Notes under the pieces: generated by a model
The model's database searches: none
Told to the model about the DNA's origin: nothing
Seen by the model: the letters and a program-made list of their open reading frames with translations, nothing else
Assembly: GCA_947501445.1 (NCBI GenBank)
Contig: CANMVS010000010.1
Span: forward strand, 1-64,000
Direction: 5' to 3'
From: an uncultured Rhizobiaceae group bacterium
GTDB lineage: Bacteria > Pseudomonadota > Alphaproteobacteria > Rhizobiales > Rhizobiaceae
Length of the DNA: 64,000 nt
Part shown: positions 47,923 through 57,445 of the stretch, piece after piece
How positions within the stretch are numbered: position 1 is the first letter of the stretch
How the letters are laid out: every line of letters starts with the position of its first letter
Position numbers and translations under genes: made by a program

Positions 47923-48138
47923 TGCGACCCCCAATTCGACTAAACGAAAGGACGTCGGCAAGTCATGTTGTGTGCTCAAGATGCTTCACTGCAATTGAAT
48001 CTGCAAATCCCCAAAAAATTGTCTGATTATCCATTCAGACAATTTCCCCGCACAAATGCCTTCCCAACGTACCCCAACCGGAATGCTCAAATCTTCGATC
48101 AGACATCTCACTATAAATTTTCGTCTGATCTCAACTAT

Positions 48139-48255
48139 TTTTCACATATTAATTCTGGTAACGATTTGTAACAGATTGATCGGCGAGGCCCAATGGGCGC
48201 ACTGGACTTGATTTGTGATAAGCGGCAACTGTTGCAATTCAACAACGTATACATT
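48139..48255 (-). promoter_or_regulatory. conserved leader block upstream of autotransporter 3
   Basis: Partner of 42531-42645. It contains a clean direct repeat GTAAC (48158-48162) and GTAAC (48168-48172), 10 bp apart, as expected for tandem binding of an OmpR/PhoB-type regulator. Also CCCAATGG and ACTGTTGCAATTC in common with the paralogue. Confidence 0.55.
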
Positions 48256-48911
48256 TAATTATTAACTTAAGGTATTGATAGAATTGCTTTATCTTATCTT
48301 TGAAGTATACATTTCTAAATCCGTTAAACTCTATACATCCAAAAGAAATTGGTATCCGCTATATATTTATATACAGTATCATTAATTCACTACTTCCAAT
48401 AAATTTTACTAAAATTCAGAATATACTTTGAAGAAAAATTCACAAATGTGGCAAAAAATAGACGGAATAATGGTGAACTTGCGGGAGCGTCAATCAATTT
48501 TTTTCAACCCACAATGTGCGGTGATTACTTATTCGAGGTTTCCGCCGATTCGATTATTGGAGAGTTTTCCTGCAATATTCAGATACGAAATATTGCTTTG
48601 TGGCATCAATTTTGTGCCAGCCAACGAATACCAATACAGGTCCCGAATATCCAAATATCACATCGGCTCTATTGTGTATCTGCGCGGAATTTTTCGGAAA
48701 CAATCAATTCAATTGGATGACGTTACTGAACAGGTGACGCGCGCAGTACAGCTGGCAGTCTATACCCAGCTTCCACATGAGGCAGTCTATCAACTTGTGC
48801 GGCAAATGTAGTGAAGTCTGCGCCTAACCCGGCACCGCTGAACCACCCGATTCCCGAACGTCCGTGCAGGCTTTCGAACCCCGTTTTGACGCCAGGCACA
48901 TAAAAGCCCAA
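48256..48911. other. AT-rich intergenic region, one doubtful frame
   Basis: A 127-codon plus-strand frame (48428-48811) with no recognised domain and a low-complexity upstream region; overlapping minus-strand frame 48723-48911 (62 codons). Neither has convincing start signals. Could be gene remnants. Confidence 0.35.
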
Positions 48912-49012
48912 TAGACCGTTTCACGTCATGTCAGAAACAGGACAACGGTGTCAGCCTTTGACTTTGTAGATACATTCAGGATTTGCCGATCCGCTCAAAA
49001 CCTGAATTGCTA
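48912..49012 (+). repeat. RIME/Bru-RS-like intergenic repeat, copy H (full length)
   Basis: Begins TAGACCGTTTCACG and ends GAATTGCTA, so both terminal TAG triplets are present. Head hairpin and tail hairpin (TTCAGGATTTG ... CAAAACCTGAA) are slightly diverged. It lies upstream of the second IalB-family gene. Confidence 0.88.
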
Positions 49013-49242
49013 CAGTGGACCAATCGTGTGTTTTGCCCAATTGCCTGCCAGAGCGAGATACCGATATTTTGGGCGATCAAACCACCACACATCTTTTCAA
49101 TTGCAAATCATCACCAGCAGCATTGAAGGTTTAGGATTGCAATTACGGTTCAGATGCGCAAATAGAGAATGTGAACGAATGATGACAGGTCAACAGTGAC
49201 GTTGGCAATACACCGACACTAAAGCCCTAAAAAAGTGCTGTT

Positions 49243-49902
49243 ATGCGATTTCTGCTTCTGACTATTCTTATTGCCGGCCTGTTTTTCGCACTGGTGGCGG
49301 CTTTTATTGTGCCGACGGAAGATTTGCGCGCAGCAGCAGCAAAAATTAGCGCTCAGATTCCGGATGAATGGACACCATCACAACTGGTGGAACGATTTAC
49401 CAGCGATGAAGCCGTTCCGCCCGAGCCCGTTGTTGCCAAAAGCAGTGCGCCGGTGCATGGCATCAGCGCAGCAAACGGCAGCCCCATTGGGGACTGGACC
49501 TACAGTTGCACGTCCGATGCTGCCGTTGAAAAGAGCTGTACGCTAACCCAACAGATTGTAAGTCCTGATGGCGACATCGTCTTTTCATGGATTATCCGGG
49601 TTGATCCAAAGGGACAGTTTTCCGCTTTGTGGCAGACGAAAACCGGCATCATGGTCAACCGGGGGCTTATTCTGGATGCCGGAACCAAGCAGCCCATCAC
49701 ACTGCCCTATGCGTCCTGTGTTTCAGGCTATTGTCAAACCGGTGCCAATCTTGCAGATGATTTCATTGAAACGCTTCTGACCACCAACAGGGCAACCGCC
49801 ACGGTACAGCCAATTGATGGTCAGCCCATCACCCATACTATCAGCACTCAGGGTCTTGCCGACGGCCTGCGCGCCATGCGCACCAGTATTCTGAAAAGCT
49901 GA
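49243..49902 (+). CDS. second IalB family protein
   Basis: A 219-residue exported protein. N-terminal hydrophobic helix MRFLLLTILIAGLFFALVAAFIV, then a Pro/Ala-rich linker (about 25-80), and the IalB domain with WTYSCTSDAAVEKSC and ASCVSGYC. The four cysteines match the family pattern. Longer than the other IalB protein by the linker, and probably membrane-anchored rather than released. Plus strand, with the autotransporters on the opposite strand. Confidence 0.85.
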   Translation: MRFLLLTILIAGLFFALVAAFIVPTEDLRAAAAKISAQIPDEWTPSQLVERFTSDEAVPPEPVVAKSSAPVHGISAANGSPIGDWTYSCTSDAAVEKSCTLTQQIVSPDGDIVFSWIIRVDPKGQFSALWQTKTGIMVNRGLILDAGTKQPITLPYASCVSGYCQTGANLADDFIETLLTTNRATATVQPIDGQPITHTISTQGLADGLRAMRTSILKS

Positions 49903-49918
49903 CGCACGCATCAGGTTG

Positions 49919-51031
49919 TCACGCGGGCGCATTGGCCAATCGGCTGTATAAATCAGTAAAAATTGCATCCCGATTGATATCATAGGCTTCGCGCATCCAA
50001 TGGCGCCCAGCGGGATGCTGCCATTTCAGATCCTCATCCAGCTGCGGAGAGCGGCAAAGATAACTCGGCACCATTTGCGGATCAAACAGCCAGGCAATAT
50101 CAATCAGGTCCCAGATAACCCAGGTCGTTTCACGCTGGTCAGTAACAGCGAACATTTCGTGCAGCGGATTGTGGGTATAAAGATGATGCAGATAATCACC
50201 AATAGCACCCTTGCCACGTACAAATCGCTCCATTTCCGGTAGCGAGAGTTTCAGCTGGGCACCAATATGGTAACCCGGCAAGTAGACAAGCGGAACACCG
50301 CAATCATACAATAAACGGGAGGCACGCACATCCTGCACCAGGTTTAATGACGGCTGATTGCTATGCGGTGTTGCACTGGGAAAGCCCGATGTCCATACAA
50401 CAACAATATTGCGGATGATATCGGGCGCCAAAAGCATGGCAGATGCAATATTGGTCACGGCTCCCATGGCACAAATGTAAAGTGGTTCATCCGGTTCTGC
50501 ACGGGCACGCTCGATGATGAATTGAACCGAGGGGCTGTCGATCGGCTCGTCGAGTGAGGTCAGATATCCGGGCGATCCGCGATAAACCATGCCCACATGT
50601 GGCACACCACATTTTTCAAATACCCGCACAATCTCCAGATAGGAAAGTTCCGCACCCTCCTGCGGCGTTACAAAATTGATGTCTTCCGCCCGTCTGCCAC
50701 TGGCAATCAGCCGCTCAGCCCAACCGCGCAAACCGCCCATGAATTCCTCGTCTGACGCATTGCGTGGCCCCCCGGCCTGCATGATCTGCACACTTTTGAT
50801 AATGCCTTCGCGGTGGTGTTGAAAGGAGTATGGAACGGCTGTGACACCCTCAAGATGCAGGCGCTCGGGTGACAATAGTGCCCAGGCTAGCGCATATTGA
50901 TCGTCAATTTCGTTGGCTGCATCCGTATCGATTATCACACGGGCCGGCTTGTCGGGATGTGCCAAACGGGCGATCATCTCAGCATCCGTCAATGAGGGAA
51001 AACGCTCCAATACGTGTGATGGGGTCAGCAT
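49919..51031 (-). CDS. inosine-uridine preferring nucleoside hydrolase family protein
   Basis: A 370-residue hydrolase that cleaves N-ribosidic bonds. The start chosen is ATG 51031; the frame is open to 51139. DTDAANEIDDQYAL (about 35-48) is the calcium-binding DxDxxxxDD motif. IYICAMGAVTNIA-like segment (LYICAMGAVTNIASAML) follows, and a His in the C-terminal part. The enzyme is longer than typical bacterial ones (about 310-320). It shares strand and neighbourhood with the isomerase-like gene, so a role in salvage of a nucleoside analogue or sugar conjugate is an inference only. Confidence 0.85.
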   Translation of the reverse strand: MLTPSHVLERFPSLTDAEMIARLAHPDKPARVIIDTDAANEIDDQYALAWALLSPERLHLEGVTAVPYSFQHHREGIIKSVQIMQAGGPRNASDEEFMGGLRGWAERLIASGRRAEDINFVTPQEGAELSYLEIVRVFEKCGVPHVGMVYRGSPGYLTSLDEPIDSPSVQFIIERARAEPDEPLYICAMGAVTNIASAMLLAPDIIRNIVVVWTSGFPSATPHSNQPSLNLVQDVRASRLLYDCGVPLVYLPGYHIGAQLKLSLPEMERFVRGKGAIGDYLHHLYTHNPLHEMFAVTDQRETTWVIWDLIDIAWLFDPQMVPSYLCRSPQLDEDLKWQHPAGRHWMREAYDINRDAIFTDLYSRLANAPA

Positions 51032-51636
51032 GTTCAGCCTTTCAGTCGGATCCCGGACACTCCTGTGCACAGCAACCTGTTTTGATATGATTTCAATGAA
51101 AAGTTCTTTTTGTAAATGGGGCCTATTTTGCCATTGCACCGATAACAGTATCCCCTTTCAAAAAATCCATCCTGTCGTGGGAACGGACTTAATCCGCGAC
51201 AAAATAGCTGCCTGCAACGCAATCTACATTCGTCTGCCAGTCAGCGTTTTAGTGTTTCACACAAGCTCCTGGAACAGGCGCTTTAAAACTTCGTTTGCAA
51301 CGGGACCGCACAAAACACATCCACCATGATGCCCGGGTCGACGTAGCCGCAATGCAGACAGGGCTCGATTCCCGATCCAATTCAGCCGGCAGGAAATCTC
51401 CCAATTCCAAATTTGATGTAACAAAATGAATAATATCAATTTGCATTGATGTCAAACTGGCGCCGTCACGCTACACCAACCGGAAACCGTGCAAAAAATT
51501 TGGTAAAATACGCATGTGGTAATCCATCGCGCCAAGCCCCATGTGCCTGCCGCAGGTCGTTCAAACCGAAAACCGGTTTTAAATTTACGCACACTGAATT
51601 CAGTCGCTCAGCGCAATATTGGCGTATTCAGTCGCG
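51032..51636. other. 605-bp stretch between hydrolase and isomerase-like genes
   Basis: No convincing gene. A 68-codon minus frame (51249-51455) begins MTSMQIDIIHFVTSNLE but lacks recognisable features. A transporter gene that might have completed this cassette is not found here. Confidence 0.4.
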
Positions 51637-53067
51637 CTAAACGGGCACGATGAGATGATCCCTGGCCTTTAGCCGTGGCAACGGTGTCAATCCATTCCAG
51701 GCCGCAAATTCTGCCAGCACATTGTGATAATTGCCCGGCACCAGAACGAAATGGTGTTCAACGCCATGCTCCATAACTGTGGTGATCACATCCGGGAGCG
51801 AAGCCGTCTCACCACCGATTGAAAAGTCACGCAGCCAGCCACGGCATCCACTGTAGCCGCTCGGAGACCTGCCAACGACACGCGCCTCCATTTCAAACAG
51901 GGTTGTTGCCTCATCAGATATTCGAAAAGCCGTTACCGGTCCGTCGCGAAACACCAGATCGCTGATGGTGCCGTAGCAGGCGCCTTCCTCTGTTCCACGT
52001 CCGATCATCGGGTGATTAATCCATTCGGCACCATTGTCATCAGCAAGATACAATGGTCCGCCACCGCCGTGCCACATCAGCAGGTCTTCATGCTGCAGAT
52101 CCGGTTCTGTCATGTCCAACAGATAGCCGACCCTGCCTGTCATTGCCTGCGCAGCAAGTTGTGTTACCGCCCCGAGCAAGTCTCCTTCGGAAGCAACCGG
52201 AATGCCATCCTCCTCTTCCAGCCAGGAAAATGCTGCGCCCGGATGCATGCCCGGATCAACCTGCAGCGCTGGCCAGTCAGACACCGCAAGGGCCAGGAAT
52301 TCATGGTCCGTGCAGATGTCCCGCAGGGCAAGTGCGGCACTGGCATTCAAGGCTATCTGATCGGCCGAGACACCATTCAACGATGCAGCAGCCGCCATTT
52401 TCTCGACTTCCATCGCAACACGGCCTGGATCAGCCGCCGCCATGCGACCAGTGAGTTCAGCCATTTCAAAGGCTTCCACATCAACGCCGAAGCGTTGTTT
52501 GAGTGTGTTTGAAGAAATCTCCATATTGTAAAATGTCGGCGCAAGACCACCAACAAGTCCAATACGGGCATGGGTCAGATGTCTGCGCATGGCAAGCGCA
52601 TTGATGGTTGTGGCCAGACGCGCCTGCAATACCGGGCTGCCCGGCGCGCCGAAATACCATTGAATCGGATGTTTTTTCATGTCCCGAACGCGCTTTGCAA
52701 TGGACATGGTCATATTCAATGAGACGAAATTATTAAGCTGAACGTCTCCATCCAAAGTGGGCTCCGGGGTTGCCCAAACGCCCATGGGTACCGCCACCAT
52801 GGCAAGGGCATGGGCAACATCACCCATGGTAAAGCCGCCATGGATCAACAGGAGAAAATCAGCCCCATCAGCCAGGCAATAATCAGCCGCTGCCCGCGCA
52901 TCCCTGCCGTTCATCGGTCGACCAGGCGCCACCACCAGTTCGGCACCGCGCGTTGCGCAGATATCTTCCAATGCCTGTTGGCATTGTTCAAATACCTTGT
53001 AGCGATCCGGAAAATAACTTGGAAGGGACGCTTGAATGACACCAATTTTCAATGGGAATTTTTTCAT
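51637..53067 (-). CDS. L-fucose/L-arabinose isomerase-like protein
   Basis: A 476-residue protein of the fucose/arabinose isomerase fold. ATG 53067 behind AAGGATTGGCA; TTG 53073 in frame is rejected. Segments: KIGVIQASLPSYFPDRY at the start, the region IGLVGGLAPTFYNMEI, and the C-terminal DMTEPDLQHEDLLMWHGGGGP, which corresponds to the metal and substrate region (acidic and His residues) of the family. Probably an aldose-ketose isomerase or related lyase acting on a modified sugar. Downstream of GntR regulator by 27 bp. Confidence 0.7.
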   Translation of the reverse strand: MKKFPLKIGVIQASLPSYFPDRYKVFEQCQQALEDICATRGAELVVAPGRPMNGRDARAAADYCLADGADFLLLIHGGFTMGDVAHALAMVAVPMGVWATPEPTLDGDVQLNNFVSLNMTMSIAKRVRDMKKHPIQWYFGAPGSPVLQARLATTINALAMRRHLTHARIGLVGGLAPTFYNMEISSNTLKQRFGVDVEAFEMAELTGRMAAADPGRVAMEVEKMAAAASLNGVSADQIALNASAALALRDICTDHEFLALAVSDWPALQVDPGMHPGAAFSWLEEEDGIPVASEGDLLGAVTQLAAQAMTGRVGYLLDMTEPDLQHEDLLMWHGGGGPLYLADDNGAEWINHPMIGRGTEEGACYGTISDLVFRDGPVTAFRISDEATTLFEMEARVVGRSPSGYSGCRGWLRDFSIGGETASLPDVITTVMEHGVEHHFVLVPGNYHNVLAEFAAWNGLTPLPRLKARDHLIVPV

Positions 53068-53094
53068 TGCCAATCCTTGTTGCCCGCACAGGCG

Positions 53095-53835
53095 CTAGCG
53101 GGATTCTCGTGAAGCCCCGGTCAGATTGAAACTGACTTTGCCGATGCGATAGACCTGTTCATAAAAGACAACATTGCCCTCTTCACCAAATGCCGTGCAG
53201 GCCTGTACCAATAGGGGGGTCCCCGGTTCGATCAGCAAAAAACGGGCAACATCCTCGGGTGCGCCGGCAGGTGATATGTCCTCACAGGCGGCATTCCATT
53301 CCAATCCGAACCGATGACTGAGAATACGCAATATGGACTGCTCATGACCGGAATCGGGAAAATCCTCCGCACGTGCATCCGCCAAAAGTCTGGCAGGAAC
53401 CCAGGTGCGTACCAGCATCTGCGGAATATTATCGACCAGACGCAGCCGTTCAACGCAGGTCAGGCGTTCGCGTTGCAATTCCTCGATCAGATCCTGATCC
53501 TGGGGCGCATGGGCTTCAAAAGTGGATATGCGAATGAGTTTTGATGTCGGCTCACGCCCGGCCCGCAGCATCGCATCGGTAAAGGATGTCAAACACATGG
53601 ACGATGGCGGCGAAAGCGAGACAACCGTATAGCCGCTGCCCTGACGACGTTCCAAAAACCCCTCGTTGACAAGCATATCGAGCGAACGCCGGATCGTGAC
53701 GCGGCTGATATCAAAAGTTCGCGCCAGCTCATCTTCCGTCGGTAACCTGCCACCTATCGGGTAACGTCCGGATACCAAACGGCTCAGTAGTGCCCCATAG
53801 GCAACCTTATATTTTGGGGCGGCACGCGGTTCCAC
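53095..53835 (-). CDS. GntR family regulator, HutC/UTRA type
   Basis: A 246-residue regulator. GTG start behind AAAGGAGAT. Winged helix at residues about 8-72 (GGRLPTEDELARTFDISRVTIRRSLDML, shown here in part: LARTFDISRVTIRRSLDML) and a UTRA effector domain (about 90-240). Next to the isomerase-like gene in the same orientation and presumably its repressor. The effector could be a sugar phosphate or nucleoside. Confidence 0.88.
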   Translation of the reverse strand: MEPRAAPKYKVAYGALLSRLVSGRYPIGGRLPTEDELARTFDISRVTIRRSLDMLVNEGFLERRQGSGYTVVSLSPPSSMCLTSFTDAMLRAGREPTSKLIRISTFEAHAPQDQDLIEELQRERLTCVERLRLVDNIPQMLVRTWVPARLLADARAEDFPDSGHEQSILRILSHRFGLEWNAACEDISPAGAPEDVARFLLIEPGTPLLVQACTAFGEEGNVVFYEQVYRIGKVSFNLTGASRESR

Positions 53836-54181
53836 GTTTTTTATCTCCTTTGTTCAAAAGCACCTTGATGCGATATCTGCACTGCAGACATCATTCAAAT
53901 CGCCTCTATCTCTGATCCGTTGTGTATATGCCTGAATGCTTTTGCTTCCACCATTTCGAAACAATTCCAAATGCCACAACACATACCAATTTGTATGAAT
54001 GTATCCAACCTGTCAAACCATCGCTCCTGTGCTGGTTGCAGGGCTGAAACATTGCCTTGCCCTGCCTATACCCTATGGGCCTGCTGAGACAGGTGATTGA
54101 CCGGCAACAGATACTGGAAGATCACCCGTGCCAAATTCAATGCTTGCACATCGTAATTGCAAAAATACATATTGGTGAAAA
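53836..54181. promoter_or_regulatory. GntR upstream region with palindrome
   Basis: CATACCAATTTGTATG (53982-53997) is a near-perfect 16-bp palindrome about 150 bp before the GntR start, a candidate operator. Nothing else is seen between here and the acyl-CoA synthetase stop at 54182. Confidence 0.4.
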
Positions 54182-55855
54182 TCAACCCTCGTCATCAGCA
54201 GCCTCTGCCAGCCGCAAAACCTTGCGGTTGATCTTTCCCGATGATGTCATTTCAAAACTGTCGACAAAGGTGATTTCACGCGGGGCCTTATAGGGCGCCA
54301 GCCTTTGGCGCACGTGCTGCCTGAGTGTTTCGACCAGATCGGCATCAGCCCTATCGGCATAGTCACGGGACGGTTTGACAAAAGCCTTGACGATGGAACC
54401 GCGCTCCTTGTCCGGTTTGCCAACGACTGCCGCATCGGCGACCGCCGGATGTGCAATCAGACATTCCTCAATCTCGGCTGGTCCAATACGAAACCCGGAG
54501 GACTTGATAAGATCGTCGGATCGTCCCTTGTACCAGTAATAGCCATCCGTATCGCGAACGGCCAGATCATGCGTACGCATGAAAGGCCCAAGGCACAATT
54601 CTGCTTCCTTGTCGGGATTGTTGAGATACCCGAGATAGCGTGTTGGCGCATCGGCCGTGGTAACAATTTCTCCAACCTCACCCGGCGCCACGTCCTTCCC
54701 ATCCGTATCCACCAGCATAACGCGGTGCCCCGGATAGGCGATCCCCATGGAACCGGCCCGACGGGGATAAAGCTGCGCGCAATTGCCGATCAGGTGATTG
54801 ACCTCCGTCATGCCATAGAACTCATTGCAGACAACACCCAGCGCGCCTTCAGCCCATTCCAGAATTTCCGCCGCCAATGCTTCTCCGCCAGTACAAATGA
54901 CGCGCAACGACAGGGCGTGCTGCGTTCTGGGGTCAGGTGTTTGCGCCAGCCGTCTGATGGCACTGGGTGCCAGGAATGTGTGCGTAACCTTGTGCCGTGC
55001 CATAAAATCAAATGCCCACTCAGCGCTGAAACGCGCCTCTGATGTCACGATCGGACGTCCCGCAAGCCAGGCAGGAAAAACCATATCCAAAAGTCCACCG
55101 ACCCAGGCCCAGTCTGACGGAGACCAGAAAACCGCGTCCTCATCATCCAGCGACAGATTGAAAAACAGATTGATGGAAGGGCGATAAGAGGCCAGGACGC
55201 GGTGACCGTGCAAAATACCCTTCGGCATTCCGGTGGAGCCGGAGGTATACATCAACAGCGCAGGATCGTCGGCGCCTGTCAGATCCATGACAAAATCATC
55301 GGGCACCGGCGTTTGCATGGCATGGTTCAGGTCCGGTTCATTGCCTGTGCACTGGGCGACGAGCACATCGCTCAGATGTGGAAACAGGTCTGCGGCATCT
55401 GCTCGCAGCGGTGCCCAGGCAGCTTCAGTTGTCAACAAAACAGCTGCCTGACAATCGTTGAGCGCATGCGCCAGCGTATCCGGGCCATAAAGCTGTGAAA
55501 GTGTGACAGCAACGCCGCCAACCTTGCAGATGGCCATATGGGCAATCGCCGTTTCAGGCCGCAAACCGCAATGAATGCCGACATAATCACCACGGCCAAT
55601 GCCAAGCTGGCGCAATCGAACCGCCAGTGCACTGGAAAGCTGCTCAACCTCAGCAAATGTCAAATGTTCAGTCGAACCATCAGGGTGCTCCAGAGTGATC
55701 GCACGTCGATCACGATGGTCTGCCCCCAGATATCGACCGACGGTCATTGCATACAGATTGCTGTCTTCCGGTATGGCAATCGACAACAGGCCATCCTTGC
55801 GTTCCAACCCAATCCTGGCAAGTGCCTCTACAGTCCAATTATCCAGCGAATTCAA
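54182..55855 (-). CDS. AMP-forming acyl-CoA synthetase (ACSM/acetate-type)
   Basis: A 557-residue AMP-binding enzyme. TTG start at 55855 with GGAGG seven bases before it; the TTG overlaps the DUF35 stop (TTGA). P-loop LLMYTSGSTGMPKGILHGH (about 190-208), YKGRSDDLIKSSGFRIGPAEIE and the C-terminal TSSGKINRKVLR with catalytic Lys. It forms a CoA thioester from a short or medium acid that may feed the thiolase-fold/DUF35 proteins of the same operon. Confidence 0.85.
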   Translation of the reverse strand: MNSLDNWTVEALARIGLERKDGLLSIAIPEDSNLYAMTVGRYLGADHRDRRAITLEHPDGSTEHLTFAEVEQLSSALAVRLRQLGIGRGDYVGIHCGLRPETAIAHMAICKVGGVAVTLSQLYGPDTLAHALNDCQAAVLLTTEAAWAPLRADAADLFPHLSDVLVAQCTGNEPDLNHAMQTPVPDDFVMDLTGADDPALLMYTSGSTGMPKGILHGHRVLASYRPSINLFFNLSLDDEDAVFWSPSDWAWVGGLLDMVFPAWLAGRPIVTSEARFSAEWAFDFMARHKVTHTFLAPSAIRRLAQTPDPRTQHALSLRVICTGGEALAAEILEWAEGALGVVCNEFYGMTEVNHLIGNCAQLYPRRAGSMGIAYPGHRVMLVDTDGKDVAPGEVGEIVTTADAPTRYLGYLNNPDKEAELCLGPFMRTHDLAVRDTDGYYWYKGRSDDLIKSSGFRIGPAEIEECLIAHPAVADAAVVGKPDKERGSIVKAFVKPSRDYADRADADLVETLRQHVRQRLAPYKAPREITFVDSFEMTSSGKINRKVLRLAEAADDEG

Positions 55856-56238
55856 TCCGGTTCCTCCAATGGGGTAATCGTCATGGCAGGCCGTTCTTCA
55901 CCACTGGCAACCAGTGTTGCACGCACACCCGTCAATTCTGGATTGCCAATGCGACAAACTGCGCGATTGTCAGCACCATCAAATTGGACAAGCGCAAATG
56001 CGCCTGCCATGCTGCGGGTGCTGAACACAATTTCCCCTTGCCCGGAAAGGGGCAGCCATTTCGATTTTTGAGCCTGGCATTGCTTTTTTCGAGTGATACA
56101 TACCCGCTCCGGCGGGAAGGTGACCCGACCACAACCGGTGCACTGGGCCGCGCAGGCATTGCCTTTTGCAAGCCCCTCAAGGAATGGCCTGAGATGGCCG
56201 CCACCAAGGGTGTATTCAAGCGACAATTGAAGCTTCAT
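55852..56238 (-). CDS. DUF35 OB-fold / rubredoxin-like zinc-ribbon protein
   Basis: A 128-residue partner of thiolase-like enzymes. ATG 56238 overlaps the thiolase stop (ATGA). The N-terminal zinc ribbon has one CxxC (CTGC), followed by GRVTFPPERVC; the second pair is not a normal CxxC (C-ITRKKQ-C), so metal binding may be weakened. The C-terminal OB-fold is present. DUF35 proteins form hetero-complexes with SCP-x/Ltp-type thiolase folds. Confidence 0.8.
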   Translation of the reverse strand: MKLQLSLEYTLGGGHLRPFLEGLAKGNACAAQCTGCGRVTFPPERVCITRKKQCQAQKSKWLPLSGQGEIVFSTRSMAGAFALVQFDGADNRAVCRIGNPELTGVRATLVASGEERPAMTITPLEEPD

Positions 56239-57404
56239 GGCGCTGATGCCTTCAAAACAGTGACTGCGCAACTCGTTGCAACACCGCCATGTGTGTCGGC
56301 AATTGCAATGCGTGGCGGTTGATCGAGTTGGAGCTTTGGGTGGTATTGCCCTTCAATTTGTCGGGCGCAGGCGATGACCTGTGCAATGCCGGTGGCCCCC
56401 ACAGGTGCACCCTGCCCCAATAGCCCTCCGGACAGATTGACCGGCAAGCGGCCTGAGGGTTTGAATACGCCATTTCGGTGGTCGTACAGAAAATTGTCGG
56501 ATAGGCCAAGTGCTTCAATTGCCTGTAATTGCGCACCACTATAGGCATCGTAGAGTTCGGCCAGGTTCACCTGTTCGGCCGGTCGGTCAATTTCCGCCAT
56601 GGTGTACGCGCGTTCCGCAGCGCGCCGCTTGGCGGTAAAAAAACCCGGATCCAGGCGATCTCCAAGCCGCACGCGATCGCTGGCCGCGCCGATACCAACA
56701 ACGCGTGCGGCTTTTCTGCGCGCGCCCGGCACTGCATCCGGGTGCGCCAGAATAACGGCGGAGGCACCATCGCTCAGTGGTGAACAGTCCAAACGCCTGT
56801 AGGGATCTGATACCACTGGTGATGCCAAAATATCTTCAAGCCTGTGCTCAATGGGCAGATGTGCATCCGGATTGCCGCATGCGTTGCATCTGTTTTGTAC
56901 CACCACATGCGCAAAATCATCTGACGTAACGCCTGTTCGTGCCATGAAGGACCTGGCTGACAGCGCATAAAGCGCTGTTGCGCTCACGCCTGTCATTCCA
57001 TCGGTCCAGGCATCGAAGGAATAACCGTACAAGCGGGTAACAGCTGCCGTGTCGAGCATTGATGCGGATGCCTCAAAGCCGACGACTGCGACCCGGCGGG
57101 CAAGTCCGGCGCGTATGAGCGAAACACCGGCATGAACAGCAAGCTGACCGGATGCGCCACCGCCCTCAACACGCTGGTGTGCAATACCTGTCAAACCCAG
57201 ATCTTCAACCAGCACAGATGCGGGGTTGAGTTGCAGTGAAAAAAAGTCGCTCTCACTGGCGACCACGAGTGCATCGATATCCAGCCGTTCGAATCCGGAT
57301 CGATCCAGTGCAGTTTCAAAAGCTGAAATCGCCCAGTCACGAAAGCCGCTACCGTCCTTGCGACGGTTAAATGCGGTCATACCGGTTCCGGCGACGATTA
57401 CCAT
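56235..57404 (-). CDS. thiolase-fold acyltransferase/aldolase-like protein
   Basis: A 389-residue SCP-x/Ltp-type thiolase-fold protein. ATG 57404 behind CAGGAG. At the position of the nucleophilic cysteine it has Gly (VEGGGASG, residue 83), and where the GHP histidine is expected it has GAPVGATG (Ala). A Cys remains in ATSCAVTV near the C-terminus. Loss of both key residues argues against a normal thiolase. Thiolase-fold aldolases with DUF35 partners (Ltp2 type) are one alternative. First gene of an operon with DUF35 and acyl-CoA synthetase. Confidence 0.75.
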   Translation of the reverse strand: MVIVAGTGMTAFNRRKDGSGFRDWAISAFETALDRSGFERLDIDALVVASESDFFSLQLNPASVLVEDLGLTGIAHQRVEGGGASGQLAVHAGVSLIRAGLARRVAVVGFEASASMLDTAAVTRLYGYSFDAWTDGMTGVSATALYALSARSFMARTGVTSDDFAHVVVQNRCNACGNPDAHLPIEHRLEDILASPVVSDPYRRLDCSPLSDGASAVILAHPDAVPGARRKAARVVGIGAASDRVRLGDRLDPGFFTAKRRAAERAYTMAEIDRPAEQVNLAELYDAYSGAQLQAIEALGLSDNFLYDHRNGVFKPSGRLPVNLSGGLLGQGAPVGATGIAQVIACARQIEGQYHPKLQLDQPPRIAIADTHGGVATSCAVTVLKASAP

Positions 57405-57445
57405 TGAAGTCTCCTGCCTGAGGCGAGGAAACAGAGGAATCAGAT

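Noticed and set aside
48428-48811. 127-codon plus-strand frame
   Set aside because: AT-rich context, no recognised domain, weak start; may be a remnant but cannot be supported.
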